From a virus, in the IMG/VR virus record IMGVR_UViG_3300036768_001863, positions 62,001-126,000 of that record: a DNA stretch of 64,000 bases; one strand, given 5' to 3'. Numbering within the stretch: the first letter of the stretch is position 1; every line of letters begins with the position of its first letter. This document shows positions 27,118-35,706 of the stretch, one piece after another. The notes beneath the pieces are model-generated. The model worked only from the letters and a program-made list of their open reading frames with translations. It was not told where the DNA came from and did not search any database. A program made the translations under genes and the position numbers.

Positions 27118-27507
27118 TTACAGCCCGCCGCCGTATCCTGGCATGACCAGGCTGAGAGGACGACGGCGCACCAGATCCCGGCGGGCACTCGCGTCCGACG
27201 GCATCCCCTGCTGCTGGGCCTTGCGGCAGACCTCGATCATGGCATCCAGGTAGTCTTGCAGGCGCTGCCGGTTGGCCTGGTCGAACTGGTCCTCCGTGTA
27301 GGGCACGCGCCGGCTGTTGTTGAGCATGTCCTGGATGCTGCGCAGGCGGTGCAGGCAGGTGCGGACGGAAATGACCTCATACGAGTTGTCCCGCTCGTCC
27401 TCTATGTGGATAAGGCCGCGCTCGGCCCAGAAGCGGAGAGGACCCAGGCGTACCAGGTCGCCAGCGGTCCCTGTGACCGCGCCGTCCGTGAACGTGGTAC
27501 TTCCCAT
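27118..27507 (-). CDS. Hypothetical protein
   Basis: 129 residues from the ATG at 27507. An upstream in-frame alternative at 27603 is basic low-complexity and unlikely. The N-terminal part is beta-like (LVRLGPLRFWAERGLIHIED) and the C-terminal part is helical, with a Gln/Arg-rich end. No family recognised. Confidence 0.45.
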   Translation of the reverse strand: MGSTTFTDGAVTGTAGDLVRLGPLRFWAERGLIHIEDERDNSYEVISVRTCLHRLRSIQDMLNNSRRVPYTEDQFDQANRQRLQDYLDAMIEVCRKAQQQGMPSDASARRDLVRRRPLSLVMPGYGGGL

Positions 27508-27625
27508 CAGCAAGCCATCCCGTCTTGCCGGCGAAGAGGGATCGGAACCCGCCCCGGCACCGCGCCGGGGCGGGCCGTTCGCAGCCCTCCTGCACGTCGC
27601 CACACATCACGTGAGGAGGAAGCTC

Positions 27626-28033
27626 TCAGTACGGCACCCAGTTCTGTGACGGTCCGGCGGCGCCAGGCCAGCCAGCCTGGTTGAACACGTGGACCAGGCC
27701 GTCCACCAGGACAGCGACGAGCCGGAGCCACAGCTTCTTGAGGATGGGATCAATCAGTCCCGCCTCCAGGAATTCCGGCACCTTGGGAATGTCTATCGGG
27801 GCAATGACCTCGTCGTAGAACTTTGCCGCGGCCGCCAGGACGGCCTCCTTCTTGTCCGCGCCGCTGGCGCCGCGGAACTGTTCTGCCAGCAGCACCAGGA
27901 ACGTCACGGCCCGGATCGCCATCGACCAGACCTCGTCCAGGGAGAGGTTGGCCGGCATGCTCTCCCGTGCGCGGGTAATGAATTTGGCCACGTGGCCATC
28001 CATCTGCTCGGTCAGGTTGCTGTCACTGTCCAT
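27626..28033 (-). CDS. Small helical protein, possible membrane-associated phage protein
   Basis: 135 residues from the ATG at 28033, 7 nt after GGAGG. It has amphipathic or hydrophobic helices (VWSMAIRAVTFLVLLAEQF and LWLRLVAVLVDGLVHVFN). The segment AAKFYDEVIAPIDIPKVPEF recalls small phage proteins sometimes annotated as holin-like, but this is not decisive. Function unknown. Confidence 0.5.
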   Translation of the reverse strand: MDSDSNLTEQMDGHVAKFITRARESMPANLSLDEVWSMAIRAVTFLVLLAEQFRGASGADKKEAVLAAAAKFYDEVIAPIDIPKVPEFLEAGLIDPILKKLWLRLVAVLVDGLVHVFNQAGWPGAAGPSQNWVPY

Positions 28034-28075
28034 TGCATGTCCTCCGTCCAAGTGTCCAGTAAAGTGACCTTCGCC

Positions 28076-29302
28076 CTAGCCGCCAAAGAGCTTGGGGACC
28101 GCGGCGCCGATGATGCCAAGGGCCACGTTTCCTAACCCGAAGGACTGGGGAGAGAAAGGCGTACCGACTAGCAAGTTGAGGACATCGCCGACCAGCACGC
28201 CATTCATGTAATTGCCCGCCGCGTTCATGGCCAGCTGCCCCAACTGGTGGAAAGTCACCCGGCCAGGGCGCGACTGCGGGTCGGGCATCTGTTGCGCCGC
28301 GTACATGGCTCCCATCGTCGAGCCGGCCAGCCTCGGTGAGGCCCCCGACTGCCACAGCGTCTGGCCCAGCGCGTTGATGTTGACGTCATAGGTTGACGGC
28401 TGGCGCCGCGCGTCATCGCCCAGAGTGTCGGCGAAAGCCCGCTTGATGAAGAAGTCCACGGCTTTCCGGTAGGGCTCCGCCAGCGGCACGTCCGCCAGCT
28501 GGTCCGACCCTCCCTTACCCATCCACGCCGACCGCGGCGACGGAGAAGGGGAGTTGCCGCCGGCGCCCATGCTGTTGATGCGGATGTCATGAAGCTGCTG
28601 GATAGTGTCCTTCCAGGCACTGCTGGGCTGCTTGCTGGTCGTCAGGCCATCCTTGCCGGAAAGGTCTGCGTTGGACAGGGAGGCCGTGTCGTCCCCCGGC
28701 TCGCCCCGGAGCAGCTCCGGGTCGTTGAAGCGGCGGCCGGTCATCTTGTTGGTGATGCCCCACAGCAGACCAGGAGAAGCACCCACCAGACCGCCAAGGA
28801 TGAGCCCCGTGGTGCCCAGGTTGTCGCCGAACTGGTCGGGCAGCACAGAGGCCAATAGCTTGCCTCCGGCCCAGCCCAGGCCGGCGCCAAGCAGGCCCGA
28901 TGTCAGCATGGCAGCCAGAGGGGAAGCCTGGTTGGGCAGGCCGATGACCGGATACTGTCCGGGAAAGAAGTTCAGGGCCTCGCCGATGCGCCGCAGCACC
29001 TTGCTATACGCGACTTTAACCCAGCGCGTGTCCGGGTCCGACAGCTCGTCCAGGGACAGGGGAGACTGCCGCACCGCCGTGCGGCCGGCCCCGTGTTCCG
29101 CCGCCAGCTTGCAGCGGGCGAAATCGGTAGCCGTTGCCTGCGGGGCAAACAGGGCCACGCGGCCGCTGTCCGCGTGGCAGTAGTAGCCGACCGGGCTCAG
29201 AGTGTAGACGCCGGCAGCGCTCTGGCGCACGTCATGGGCCAGGGCGGCGAGCTTCTCGGCCCAGGTGTCGATGGTTTCCGGCAGTTCTTCCCAGCGCAAC
29301 AT
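28076..29302 (-). CDS. Glycine-zipper virion-like protein
   Basis: 408 residues from the ATG at 29302 behind GGGAGGCACGG. The N-terminal 90 residues are soluble. Residues about 150-205 are strongly hydrophobic and Gly-rich (AAMLTSGLLGAGLGWAGGKL, TTGLILGGLVGASPGLLWGI), and another such stretch ends the protein. The Ser/Pro middle looks disordered. A CATAACCGG motif lies 59 nt upstream of the start. Function inferred only as virion or ejection-type by style. Confidence 0.6.
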   Translation of the reverse strand: MLRWEELPETIDTWAEKLAALAHDVRQSAAGVYTLSPVGYYCHADSGRVALFAPQATATDFARCKLAAEHGAGRTAVRQSPLSLDELSDPDTRWVKVAYSKVLRRIGEALNFFPGQYPVIGLPNQASPLAAMLTSGLLGAGLGWAGGKLLASVLPDQFGDNLGTTGLILGGLVGASPGLLWGITNKMTGRRFNDPELLRGEPGDDTASLSNADLSGKDGLTTSKQPSSAWKDTIQQLHDIRINSMGAGGNSPSPSPRSAWMGKGGSDQLADVPLAEPYRKAVDFFIKRAFADTLGDDARRQPSTYDVNINALGQTLWQSGASPRLAGSTMGAMYAAQQMPDPQSRPGRVTFHQLGQLAMNAAGNYMNGVLVGDVLNLLVGTPFSPQSFGLGNVALGIIGAAVPKLFGG

Positions 29303-29360
29303 CCGTGCCTCCCACTTGGGGCCGGGAGAGTCCATTCCCAGGACCACGGCTGCCGCCCAT

Positions 29361-29372
29361 CATAACCGGCCG
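29361..29372 (-). promoter_or_regulatory. Candidate promoter motif CGGCCGGTTATG
   Basis: Minus-strand CGGCCGGTTATGAT; TATGAT could serve as a -10. The same CCGGTTATG core recurs in intergenic sequence at 34304-34315 and 38973-38981, each upstream of a gene. Confidence 0.35.
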
Positions 29373-29412
29373 CTCCTGGCCAATCCAGAGAAAAGAGGCC
29401 AGGGCAGGCCGG

Positions 29413-32226
29413 CTACAGCTCGCAGCGGTCGCCGGTACAGGCCCAGGAGCGCACGGGGCTGGCACTGTCCTCCTGCTCGTAATGCACCAGCTTGGCCCAG
29501 TTAAGCGTGGGAAAGCTGGCCACGAACTCGTCGTACTGCGCGCGGGTGAGTTCCTCGTTGGGGGCGTAGGTGTAGCGGCCGTTGTCCTTGGGCAGGAAGC
29601 TCAGGCCGGTGATATGGTCCCAGTGTTCCTGCCGGTAGACCCAGGCGCCGACCTCCAGCCACTCGTCGGCGTCGATGTAGATGGTGGCGGACACGGAATG
29701 CTCCGCGTAGTTCTTCTTCCAGCTCAGCCAGTTCTCCAGCTGCTGCACCGCCGTCAGGTCGTCCCGCGTGATGGCCCCCGCCGGCGCCGCCTTGGGGAAG
29801 CCGAAGACCAGCAGCTCGCCCGGTGCCTCCGGGGCCGGCGCGTGCGGCACGCCACTGTCGATCAGGAAGCGGGCGATGGCGCTGTCCTTGCGCTCGCGCA
29901 CCCAGCGGACCTGGTAGGGGGCGAAGCGCGGGCTGATGCCGGCTGCGCAGTCAAAAAAGATGCTGGAATCGCCGCCTGGCTTGATGCACGTGTCCGCGGC
30001 AGACAGGGCGATGCCGAAGCGGGGCGCGTACTGGGCCTTGGTGTCATGCACCACCTGCCGGAGGGCGCGCTGCAACTCGGCCAGACCCGCCGCGCCGTGA
30101 TGCAGCAACGGGCAGTCGGCGTGGCCGGTGATGTCCACGCCTAGCAGCCGCTCCTCCTCGCAATTCTTCTTCCAGTCCGGCCGGATGTACTGGAACTGGG
30201 TGCAGGTGGACTGCATCAGTCCGAACAAGGTGGCCAGGCGGACCTTCCGCTTCAGGGAGTCCACCGTGTCGTCCGGCCGGGCGACCGCGATGCTCAGGTT
30301 GCAGAACTCATATGGCCGCAGGATGACCTCGGCGCACGGGTTCACGCCGAAGCGGGCCTTCCTGCGCCGCGCCGGCCGGTGGTTGACCGCCGCCTGCCGG
30401 TTGTAAATGCCGCGCTCGCCCGAGCGGGAATTGAGCAGGGCCAGCCACTCCCGCAAGAAGACGTCGATGGGGGGCCGTTCCTCGTAGACGGCCGAGTTGT
30501 TGGCCATCGTCAGGTACTTGCCGTCCGTCCAGTACGTCCGGTCGTTGTACCAGTCCCCCGACTTGATGTCGCGCATGCCGGCCGAGGCCAGATCGGAAAG
30601 GGACAGCGTTGCGGCCCGGCGCACGCCGCCGACCTGGACGATGCGCCCCGTGAAGCAGGCCAGACGGTGGGCGTCCGTGTCATCCAGGTAGCGACCCTGG
30701 CGGGCCAGGATGACGTTACGGCTGAACTCCATCAGCTCCAGAAACGGGCCAGGCCCCGAGGCCAGACCGCCCTTGGTACGAAGACGGCTGCCGGCCGGAC
30801 GCACGCCGCTGACGTCGAAGCGCACGTCATGGCCGTCAAACCAACGCTGGAGGGCCTCGAAGTAGGCCGTGCACCAGCCCTCCGTGCTGTCGGTCACAGC
30901 AAGGACGTCCGCCTTCTTGCCCCGCTGCTTCTTGACGCGCGGCAGCTCGCCGACGTAGTCCGACTCCACGCTGAAGCCGACCCCCGTGCCCTGCATGAGA
31001 ATGTAAAGCATCTCAGGGAACGAGAAGATGTCCGCCATCGGCTGGTAGGCGCAGTTGCCAGTAACGATGCAGCCGTCCAGGACAAAGGACTGCTCGCCTG
31101 GCACCTCCAGGCACCAGACGTCCGTGTCCTCGCCGTGGCTGCCCACTTCCAGGACGAGAGGAGGCAAGGAGGCCGCGTCCGTGCCACCGGCGTCCGCGGC
31201 AAGGGACACGGCCTCGGCCGGAGCCGGGCACAGCTTGTCTCCGGCCACGATCCACGGCAGGACGTTGCCGTCCTGGCCAAGCCAGCGGTGGTCGCGCGTG
31301 GCATGCACGACATGCCGCTCTAGCCCCCGCGCCAGCACGATGGGATAGGTCACGTCCCTGCCGTAGCAGCGCACCGTGGCCGTGCGCCAGTTCCCCATGT
31401 GGGTCAGGACGTCCACCGTGTCACCGTCAGCAAAGTCGAGAAAGGAACGCACGCCGTCCCGCGTCCAGAAGCGCGTGTCACGCCGCAGGCAGTTGTACAC
31501 GCCGACGTGGCAGCGGTCGAGAGCCGGCCCCGCCATCTGCACCACGCGCAGGGCGGGGGACACCTCCAGGCGGTACATGGCGTCCGCCAGCTCGTCCCAC
31601 TCGGCCGCCGATAGTTTGCCGGCCACCAGCGGCAGGCGCTGGAACCAGGGGATGACCCGCTCGTACACTGCCTCCCGCCACGTCTCGCGCCGGCCGTCCT
31701 GGTCGCGCCAGCGGGAGAACTTGCCCATGAACTGGTAGTATTGCAGGTCGGTCGGAAAGTGCTTCCGGTCCTCCAGGAAGCGCGCGGCAACCTCGGGCGG
31801 GATGGGGCGCAGCTCCCGCGCCCGGCGCCGCTCCTCCCGGTAGTTCTGGTACTGCTCCGCCGCCTCGAACAGGCCGGCGCCCCACAGCTGCTGGATGACC
31901 AGGCGCTGGACCTCCTCCACCCCCGGACGGGTGATGCCCTGGGCCGCCAGGTTGTTGCAGACGGCACGGGTGATCTGTTCGATCAGCGCCTGCTCCTCGC
32001 CAGCTCCCGGCACAAGGGAAGAAGGGCCACCGGCGTCCGCGCGGATGCTGTGGAAACACCGGGACAGGGCCCGGCGGATCTTGTCCGGGTCGAAGGGGAC
32101 GGCCTGGCCGTCCCGCTTCACGCACGTCCAGCCCGCGGACATTTCCTCGGGAGTGAGTGCTTTGCCGTTGCGAAGACCGGGATGGATGGCCGCTGCGCGC
32201 GCGGCCGACGAAGTGCCATGTTGCAT
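29413..32226 (-). CDS. nrdJ: Class II (adenosylcobalamin-dependent) ribonucleoside-triphosphate reductase with intein
   Basis: 937 residues, ATG behind GGGAGGAG. It reduces ribonucleotides for phage DNA synthesis. An ATP-cone-like N-terminus (about 35-130) precedes the reductase. After VYN a 146-residue intein intervenes, and the extein resumes CAYQPMADIFSFPEMLYILM, then GTGVGFSVE. The active-site block FGVNPCAEVILRPYEFCNLS (about 626-645) and a C-terminal CTGDRC redox pair are present. No NrdB partner is seen, which fits class II. It has its own -10 TATAAT about 200 nt upstream. Confidence 0.88.
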   Translation of the reverse strand: MQHGTSSAARAAAIHPGLRNGKALTPEEMSAGWTCVKRDGQAVPFDPDKIRRALSRCFHSIRADAGGPSSLVPGAGEEQALIEQITRAVCNNLAAQGITRPGVEEVQRLVIQQLWGAGLFEAAEQYQNYREERRRARELRPIPPEVAARFLEDRKHFPTDLQYYQFMGKFSRWRDQDGRRETWREAVYERVIPWFQRLPLVAGKLSAAEWDELADAMYRLEVSPALRVVQMAGPALDRCHVGVYNCLRRDTRFWTRDGVRSFLDFADGDTVDVLTHMGNWRTATVRCYGRDVTYPIVLARGLERHVVHATRDHRWLGQDGNVLPWIVAGDKLCPAPAEAVSLAADAGGTDAASLPPLVLEVGSHGEDTDVWCLEVPGEQSFVLDGCIVTGNCAYQPMADIFSFPEMLYILMQGTGVGFSVESDYVGELPRVKKQRGKKADVLAVTDSTEGWCTAYFEALQRWFDGHDVRFDVSGVRPAGSRLRTKGGLASGPGPFLELMEFSRNVILARQGRYLDDTDAHRLACFTGRIVQVGGVRRAATLSLSDLASAGMRDIKSGDWYNDRTYWTDGKYLTMANNSAVYEERPPIDVFLREWLALLNSRSGERGIYNRQAAVNHRPARRRKARFGVNPCAEVILRPYEFCNLSIAVARPDDTVDSLKRKVRLATLFGLMQSTCTQFQYIRPDWKKNCEEERLLGVDITGHADCPLLHHGAAGLAELQRALRQVVHDTKAQYAPRFGIALSAADTCIKPGGDSSIFFDCAAGISPRFAPYQVRWVRERKDSAIARFLIDSGVPHAPAPEAPGELLVFGFPKAAPAGAITRDDLTAVQQLENWLSWKKNYAEHSVSATIYIDADEWLEVGAWVYRQEHWDHITGLSFLPKDNGRYTYAPNEELTRAQYDEFVASFPTLNWAKLVHYEQEDSASPVRSWACTGDRCEL
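31054..31491 (-). other. Mini-intein in ribonucleotide reductase
   Basis: 146 residues from CLRRDTRFWTRDGVRS to CIVTGN, with Cys+1. Block B is ATRDHRWLG and block F is DVWCLEVPGEQSFVLDGC. It interrupts VYN-CAYQP, where the +1 Cys is the conserved active-site-region cysteine of the reductase. No endonuclease domain. The penultimate residue is Gly instead of His. Confidence 0.87.
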
Positions 32227-32429
32227 GGCTTCTCCTCCCTATGGACACTGGAAGTACCGTCGTGTGCCCGCGTGCCACCGCACCGGCGCCCTCCGCGCCT
32301 CGCAGCCAGGACCAGTGACGTCCGGCACCTCCCCGGCCCGGTGGTGGCGGGACAGCTACCCGGGACCCAGCGCTCCTGCCCGCGTCCTGCCTTTCCTTAC
32401 GCGCCCGGTCCCGGACTGCCACAGTGCCT

Positions 32430-32435
32430 ATTATA
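32430..32435 (-). promoter_or_regulatory. -10 box TATAAT for the reductase
   Basis: A perfect TATAAT on the minus strand, in the 271-nt gap between the HAD-domain gene and the reductase. The -35 is weak (TTCGTA at 18 bp). The leader of roughly 195 nt is GC-rich. I looked for a cobalamin-riboswitch B12 box and did not see one. Confidence 0.5.
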
Positions 32436-32468
32436 CTGCGGTCCGTCCTCTCCTACGAAGTATTTTCC

Positions 32469-32503
32469 GGCTGACGGCGACGCCCCGGGACAGGCCGTCA
32501 GCC
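32469..32503 (-). other. Hairpin over the stop of the HAD-domain gene
   Basis: GGCTGACGGC pairs with GCCGTCAGCC (10 bp) and includes the TGA stop at 32498-32500. No U-tract follows, so it is not a classical terminator. Confidence 0.45.
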
Positions 32504-33601
32504 GTCCTCCTCCCCTTCCTCATCCTCCTCATCACCCTCCTCGTCGCCGTCGTCCTCCATTTCCATCGCCCCCAGCACGTCCTCCGGCGACAACATGACG
32601 CAGGTGTCCTCCTGTACGACCGTGACGCTGACCTGCGCCGGGCCGCCTGCCAGCCAACCGTCGCCCCAGTAGGCGTCCGCAGCCACGCCGTCCTCTCCTG
32701 GGCGTCCAGCAGGGACAGGCAGGCAGCAAGCGTCCCGGCCGACACGGACGTCGTCGGCGGGAACCTTGTGCTTCTTCAGCCAGTCCCGTACCTGCTCCTC
32801 GTCCGCGCGGGACGTGCAGACCACGAGGCGGGCGCCGGCATCATGCAGACGGCGGGCCCACTCCAGCGCGCGCTCCCGGGGGCGCCCCAGGCCCGCGCCG
32901 CCCTTCCCTTCCTCCTCATCCTCCTCCTCCGGGCCGCCGTCCAGCAGGACGCTGTCCAGGTCCACCGCCAGGGTAAACGGCTCCTCCTCGGAACGGGCGC
33001 GCTTGACGACCCGCAGGGGGGCCACGGCGTCGGCGCCCTTCTTCGTGTCGTTCCGTCCCAGCACGCCGCGGCGACGGCAGGCGACGACCACGTGGAAGCC
33101 GTGCGTCGAGTCGGGCAGGGAGGGCAGGCCGTAGCTGCGGCGCAGGGCCTGCAACTCGGGGGAATGCACGCGCACGGACCAGATCCTGGCCATCCCAGGC
33201 CAGTGCCAGTCCTCGTCCGGCGCGGACTCGTACAGCCTCCCCAGGGAGTAGTGGAACTGCTTGCCCCGCTCCGTGATCTGGTCCGCGCCGCCGGCCCGCG
33301 CCACCTCCTCGGGGTGCATGACGACGATGTGCGCATTCATCCGGCCGCCGTCCCGTCCCGGCGGCAGCTCGACCCCCGGGGCGCCCAGGGCCGAGAAGAT
33401 GCCGTGGACCAGGGCATTCGGCACGGACAGCAACAGCCAGTCGCCGGCGGACAGGTAGAGCTGGCCGGCCAGGTCCGAGGACAGTTCCGGGGTGCCACCG
33501 TCCTCCTCATCCTCCGCTGCCTGCTTGGTCAGGGACTGGCCGAGACGAAAGACGGCTGCCACCCAGTCCGGCAGGCCGTCGCGCACGCGCAAGATGGACA
33601 T
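32498..33601 (-). CDS. Two-domain protein: unknown N-domain and HAD-like C-domain, acidic tail
   Basis: 367 residues from the ATG at 33601 behind GGGGAGGCGCG. The N-terminal half contains NAHIVVMHPEEV and, about 90 residues later, STHGFHVVVACRR. The two spaced His-containing strands faintly recall 2H phosphoesterases but lack the Thr/Ser of HxTx. The C-terminal half has PFTLAVDLDSVLLDGG (motif I DxDxV) and ARLVVCTSRADEEQ (motif II), as in HAD phosphatases such as the 3'-phosphatase of polynucleotide kinases. The last 30 residues are almost all Asp and Glu. A nucleotide or RNA-end phosphatase is possible but unproven. Confidence 0.55.
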   Translation of the reverse strand: MSILRVRDGLPDWVAAVFRLGQSLTKQAAEDEEDGGTPELSSDLAGQLYLSAGDWLLLSVPNALVHGIFSALGAPGVELPPGRDGGRMNAHIVVMHPEEVARAGGADQITERGKQFHYSLGRLYESAPDEDWHWPGMARIWSVRVHSPELQALRRSYGLPSLPDSTHGFHVVVACRRRGVLGRNDTKKGADAVAPLRVVKRARSEEEPFTLAVDLDSVLLDGGPEEEDEEEGKGGAGLGRPRERALEWARRLHDAGARLVVCTSRADEEQVRDWLKKHKVPADDVRVGRDACCLPVPAGRPGEDGVAADAYWGDGWLAGGPAQVSVTVVQEDTCVMLSPEDVLGAMEMEDDGDEEGDEEDEEGEEDG

Positions 33602-33633
33602 TCGCGCCTCCCCGCGCCTTGCCTGTTCCGCGC

Positions 33634-34083
33634 CTACTTCATGAGCTGGGCAATGATGGCACCCAGGGACATCAGGGCGCTGATGATGACGCCTGCCACG
33701 CCGGCAAGCAGCTGGCCCTGCGTGACCACCCGCGCCGCCTGGATACCGTTCAGGTGTTTCTGCAAGGAGGCAATGTCCCGCGCGTGCTGACTTTGCACCA
33801 CGGCCGCCCGCGCGTACATGACCTCCAACTCGGCCAGACGGTGCATGAGAGAGGGCTGGCCGTTGCCGTCCCGGACCAGCTTGACCAGCAGCTTGAAGTC
33901 GTCGGCCAATGTCTCCTGGATGCGCTGGATGCCGGCCAGCTGCACGCCCAGGCCGTGCTGGTACTTCGTGTTCTCGCGCAGGTCCGAGCGCAGCTCGCTG
34001 ACAGCCTTCGTGAGGCTCTCCAGCTCCGTGGTCAGGCTGTGGATTGCCCGTTGCTCCGGCGTAGGGCCAGAGGTGGGTGACAT
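33634..34083 (-). CDS. Coiled-coil protein with C-terminal membrane helix
   Basis: 149 residues, ATG behind GGAGGCGCGCC. Residues 10-120 are heptad-rich (ELESLTKAVSELRSDLREN; VMYARAAVVQSQHARDIASL). Residues 122-147 form one hydrophobic helix (GQLLAGVAGVIISALMSLGA). The layout matches small tail-anchored phage proteins placed near lysis genes (XhlA-type), but a lysis role is only a possibility. Confidence 0.55.
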   Translation of the reverse strand: MSPTSGPTPEQRAIHSLTTELESLTKAVSELRSDLRENTKYQHGLGVQLAGIQRIQETLADDFKLLVKLVRDGNGQPSLMHRLAELEVMYARAAVVQSQHARDIASLQKHLNGIQAARVVTQGQLLAGVAGVIISALMSLGAIIAQLMK

Positions 34084-34386
34084 CGGCGCGCCTCCGTTTC
34101 CTTACGTTGGCCACCAGGGAATGGGAAAGGCTGGCCGGACGCTGTCTCCCCAGCTTCCCCAGGTGCTGGGGCACCGCCGCGCACCTTGCAGGCACGCGCC
34201 ACGAGCGGCCAGACGGCGTTCCGCTCGACCTCCTAGCCCCCGGCTTTTCGCCACGGGACCGTACCCGACCAGGGTAGCGCCATCCTAAACGCTCCCCGGC
34301 ACCCATAACCGGCCGACGCCAGCGGCAGGCAGCGGCCGGCCAGCGACACGCATTGTAACGGCGGGCAGCGCCACGGGGCCAGACCA
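34084..34386. other. 303-bp gap, one candidate promoter motif
   Basis: No ORF is supported here. The minus strand carries CGGCCGGTTATGG at 34304-34315, about 220 nt upstream of the coiled-coil gene. Otherwise the region is GC-rich spacer and may include an untranslated leader. Confidence 0.4.
34304..34315 (-). promoter_or_regulatory. Candidate promoter motif CGGCCGGTTATG
   Basis: Second intergenic copy of the motif; 12 of 12 bases match the copy at 29361-29372. Confidence 0.35.
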
Positions 34387-34650
34387 TCAGCCCACGGGTC
34401 GCACGCAACGCCCCTCGGTGAAGCTGTGACAGTGGTACGGCCGGCCGCAGTCGCAGGAATGGGTCAACGTGGCCAGAACCCGGGACACGGCGGCCTTGGA
34501 ATGGGACCAGACCGGACCGACGCGCACGCCGCTGTAAAGGCATTCCGCGTACACGCAAAGCTGGTTCTGGCCCCTTTCGTTGCGGGACCGTGTGAAGTGA
34601 ACGACGGCAGGCGCCGCCCGGCGTGGCAGGAAATGTCGGCGGCTGGTCAT
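34387..34650 (-). CDS. Small Cys/His-containing protein
   Basis: 87 residues. Its ATG overlaps the TGA of a 29-codon ORF upstream (ATGA), which explains the lack of its own strong ribosome-binding site. The C-terminal half has a compact pattern (YAECLYSG, THSCDCGRPYHCHSFTEGRC) that could bind a metal. No family recognised. Confidence 0.45.
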   Translation of the reverse strand: MTSRRHFLPRRAAPAVVHFTRSRNERGQNQLCVYAECLYSGVRVGPVWSHSKAAVSRVLATLTHSCDCGRPYHCHSFTEGRCVRPVG

Positions 34651-34736
34651 GGTCGGGGCACTCGGAAAAGAAACCGGCAGACGTCCGTGGCCTGCCGGTT
34701 TCGACGGTACTCCTCCGCCCAGGAGGAGATGCGCAT
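34647..34736 (-). CDS. 29-residue leader-like microprotein
   Basis: ATG at 34736 behind GGAAGGAGAGCGGGACC, the strongest ribosome-binding site in this gap. The product is MRISSWAEEYRRNRQATDV followed by CRFLFRVPRP. Its stop overlaps the next start. The coding sequence contains the 34671-34701 hairpin, so it may be a coupling leader instead of a functional protein. Confidence 0.4.
   Translation of the reverse strand: MRISSWAEEYRRNRQATDVCRFLFRVPRP
34671..34701 (-). terminator. Terminator-like hairpin inside the microprotein ORF
   Basis: AAACCGGCAG pairs with CTGCCGGTTT (10 bp), followed on the minus strand by CTTTTCC. It lies 105 nt past the stop of the GT2 gene. It could end that transcript, or act as an attenuator for the two small genes it precedes. 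Confidence 0.5.
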
Positions 34737-34805
34737 GGTCCCGCTCTCCTTCCAGTCTACCACCCGGGGCGCGAGCTTTCCAGCCCGCCCGACGCAGGCC
34801 AGGGG

Positions 34806-35681
34806 CTAGACCTCCTGGACAATCTCCACACTATCGTCGGCCTGCAAGTTGACAGGGTAGAGGCCGTCCGGCCAGCGGCCCGAGGTTTCGTGGGTGAAGG
34901 CCACGGCGTCCACGCCGCTCACCGTCACCGTGGCAGCGTCCCACAGGTAGTGGTCCAGAGCGGCCCGCACGTCCGGCTCATGCCGCCGCAGCCACTCCGC
35001 CGTCCGTCCCCGGGACTGCGCCAGCTTGCGATGGGCCTCGTGGCCGCGCAGGTTGTTATGAGTCACGCCGACCATGTGGTGATAGGTCAGGTCGCCCAAC
35101 GCGACCAGGCGCGGCCGCTGGCCGATGGTGTGCGGCCCGCTCAGAATCTCAACTGCCGGCGACAGACGGAAATGCCCCTCCGGGCAGGGGAACACGTCCC
35201 GCGGCCCCATGACCGTCGAGGGGACAACGCGCTCGGCAGCCGGCGCCCCAGGCACCTCGCAGTGGACCACAAAGACCTCGTTGCTGTCATGGAAGTAATA
35301 GAGCGACCCCGCGAACGCGGTCAGCGCGTCCGGGAAGCGCAGCTGCCGGTCCACCTGCACCTCCAGGCGTTCCGGCTGGTTCAGGTTGTCGTCGTCCCAG
35401 ACAGTGATGAAGTCGCCCCGTGCCTGGCACAGGGCGTACAGCAAGCCCTCGGACGGCTGGTACACGCCGCGCGCGAACACCTTGACCACGCCTTCCCCAT
35501 CCACGCGCTGGGAAACGAAGTCCTGCACCAGAGAGGCGTAGTCGTTCTGGTCGCCCACCACGATGACCAGCTCGCGCCGCGGATAGGTCTGCCGCTGAAA
35601 GTCCAGGATGGCGCGTTGCAGCTGCCCCCAGCGCTCCGGGCGGCTGCTGCACAGGCACGATACCAGGGGGCCGTCCGCCAT
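34806..35681 (-). CDS. Glycosyltransferase family 2-like
   Basis: 291 residues, ATG behind GAGGAGGAC. The N-terminal SCLCSSRPERWGQLQRAILD and TYPRRELVIVVGDQND are typical of the GT-A nucleotide-binding start. ARGDFITVWDDDNLNQPERL carries the DxD-type metal/UDP-sugar motif at about 112-117. The C-terminal part (to 291) is likely an acceptor domain. It is probably cytosolic and acts in building or altering a surface glycan. The acceptor and sugar are unknown. Confidence 0.75.
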   Translation of the reverse strand: MADGPLVSCLCSSRPERWGQLQRAILDFQRQTYPRRELVIVVGDQNDYASLVQDFVSQRVDGEGVVKVFARGVYQPSEGLLYALCQARGDFITVWDDDNLNQPERLEVQVDRQLRFPDALTAFAGSLYYFHDSNEVFVVHCEVPGAPAAERVVPSTVMGPRDVFPCPEGHFRLSPAVEILSGPHTIGQRPRLVALGDLTYHHMVGVTHNNLRGHEAHRKLAQSRGRTAEWLRRHEPDVRAALDHYLWDAATVTVSGVDAVAFTHETSGRWPDGLYPVNLQADDSVEIVQEV

Positions 35682-35706
35682 GCAAAGTCCTCCTCTCGCC
35701 TTCCAC

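Noticed and set aside
32227-32497. Cobalamin riboswitch before the B12-dependent reductase
   Set aside because: No B12-box-like sequence or long conserved fold found; the leader is only about 195 nt and GC-rich.
32498-33601. Confident 2H-phosphoesterase call for the N-terminal half
   Set aside because: Two spaced His-containing strands are present (HIVV, HVVV) but the Thr/Ser of HxTx is missing in both, so only a weak resemblance remains.
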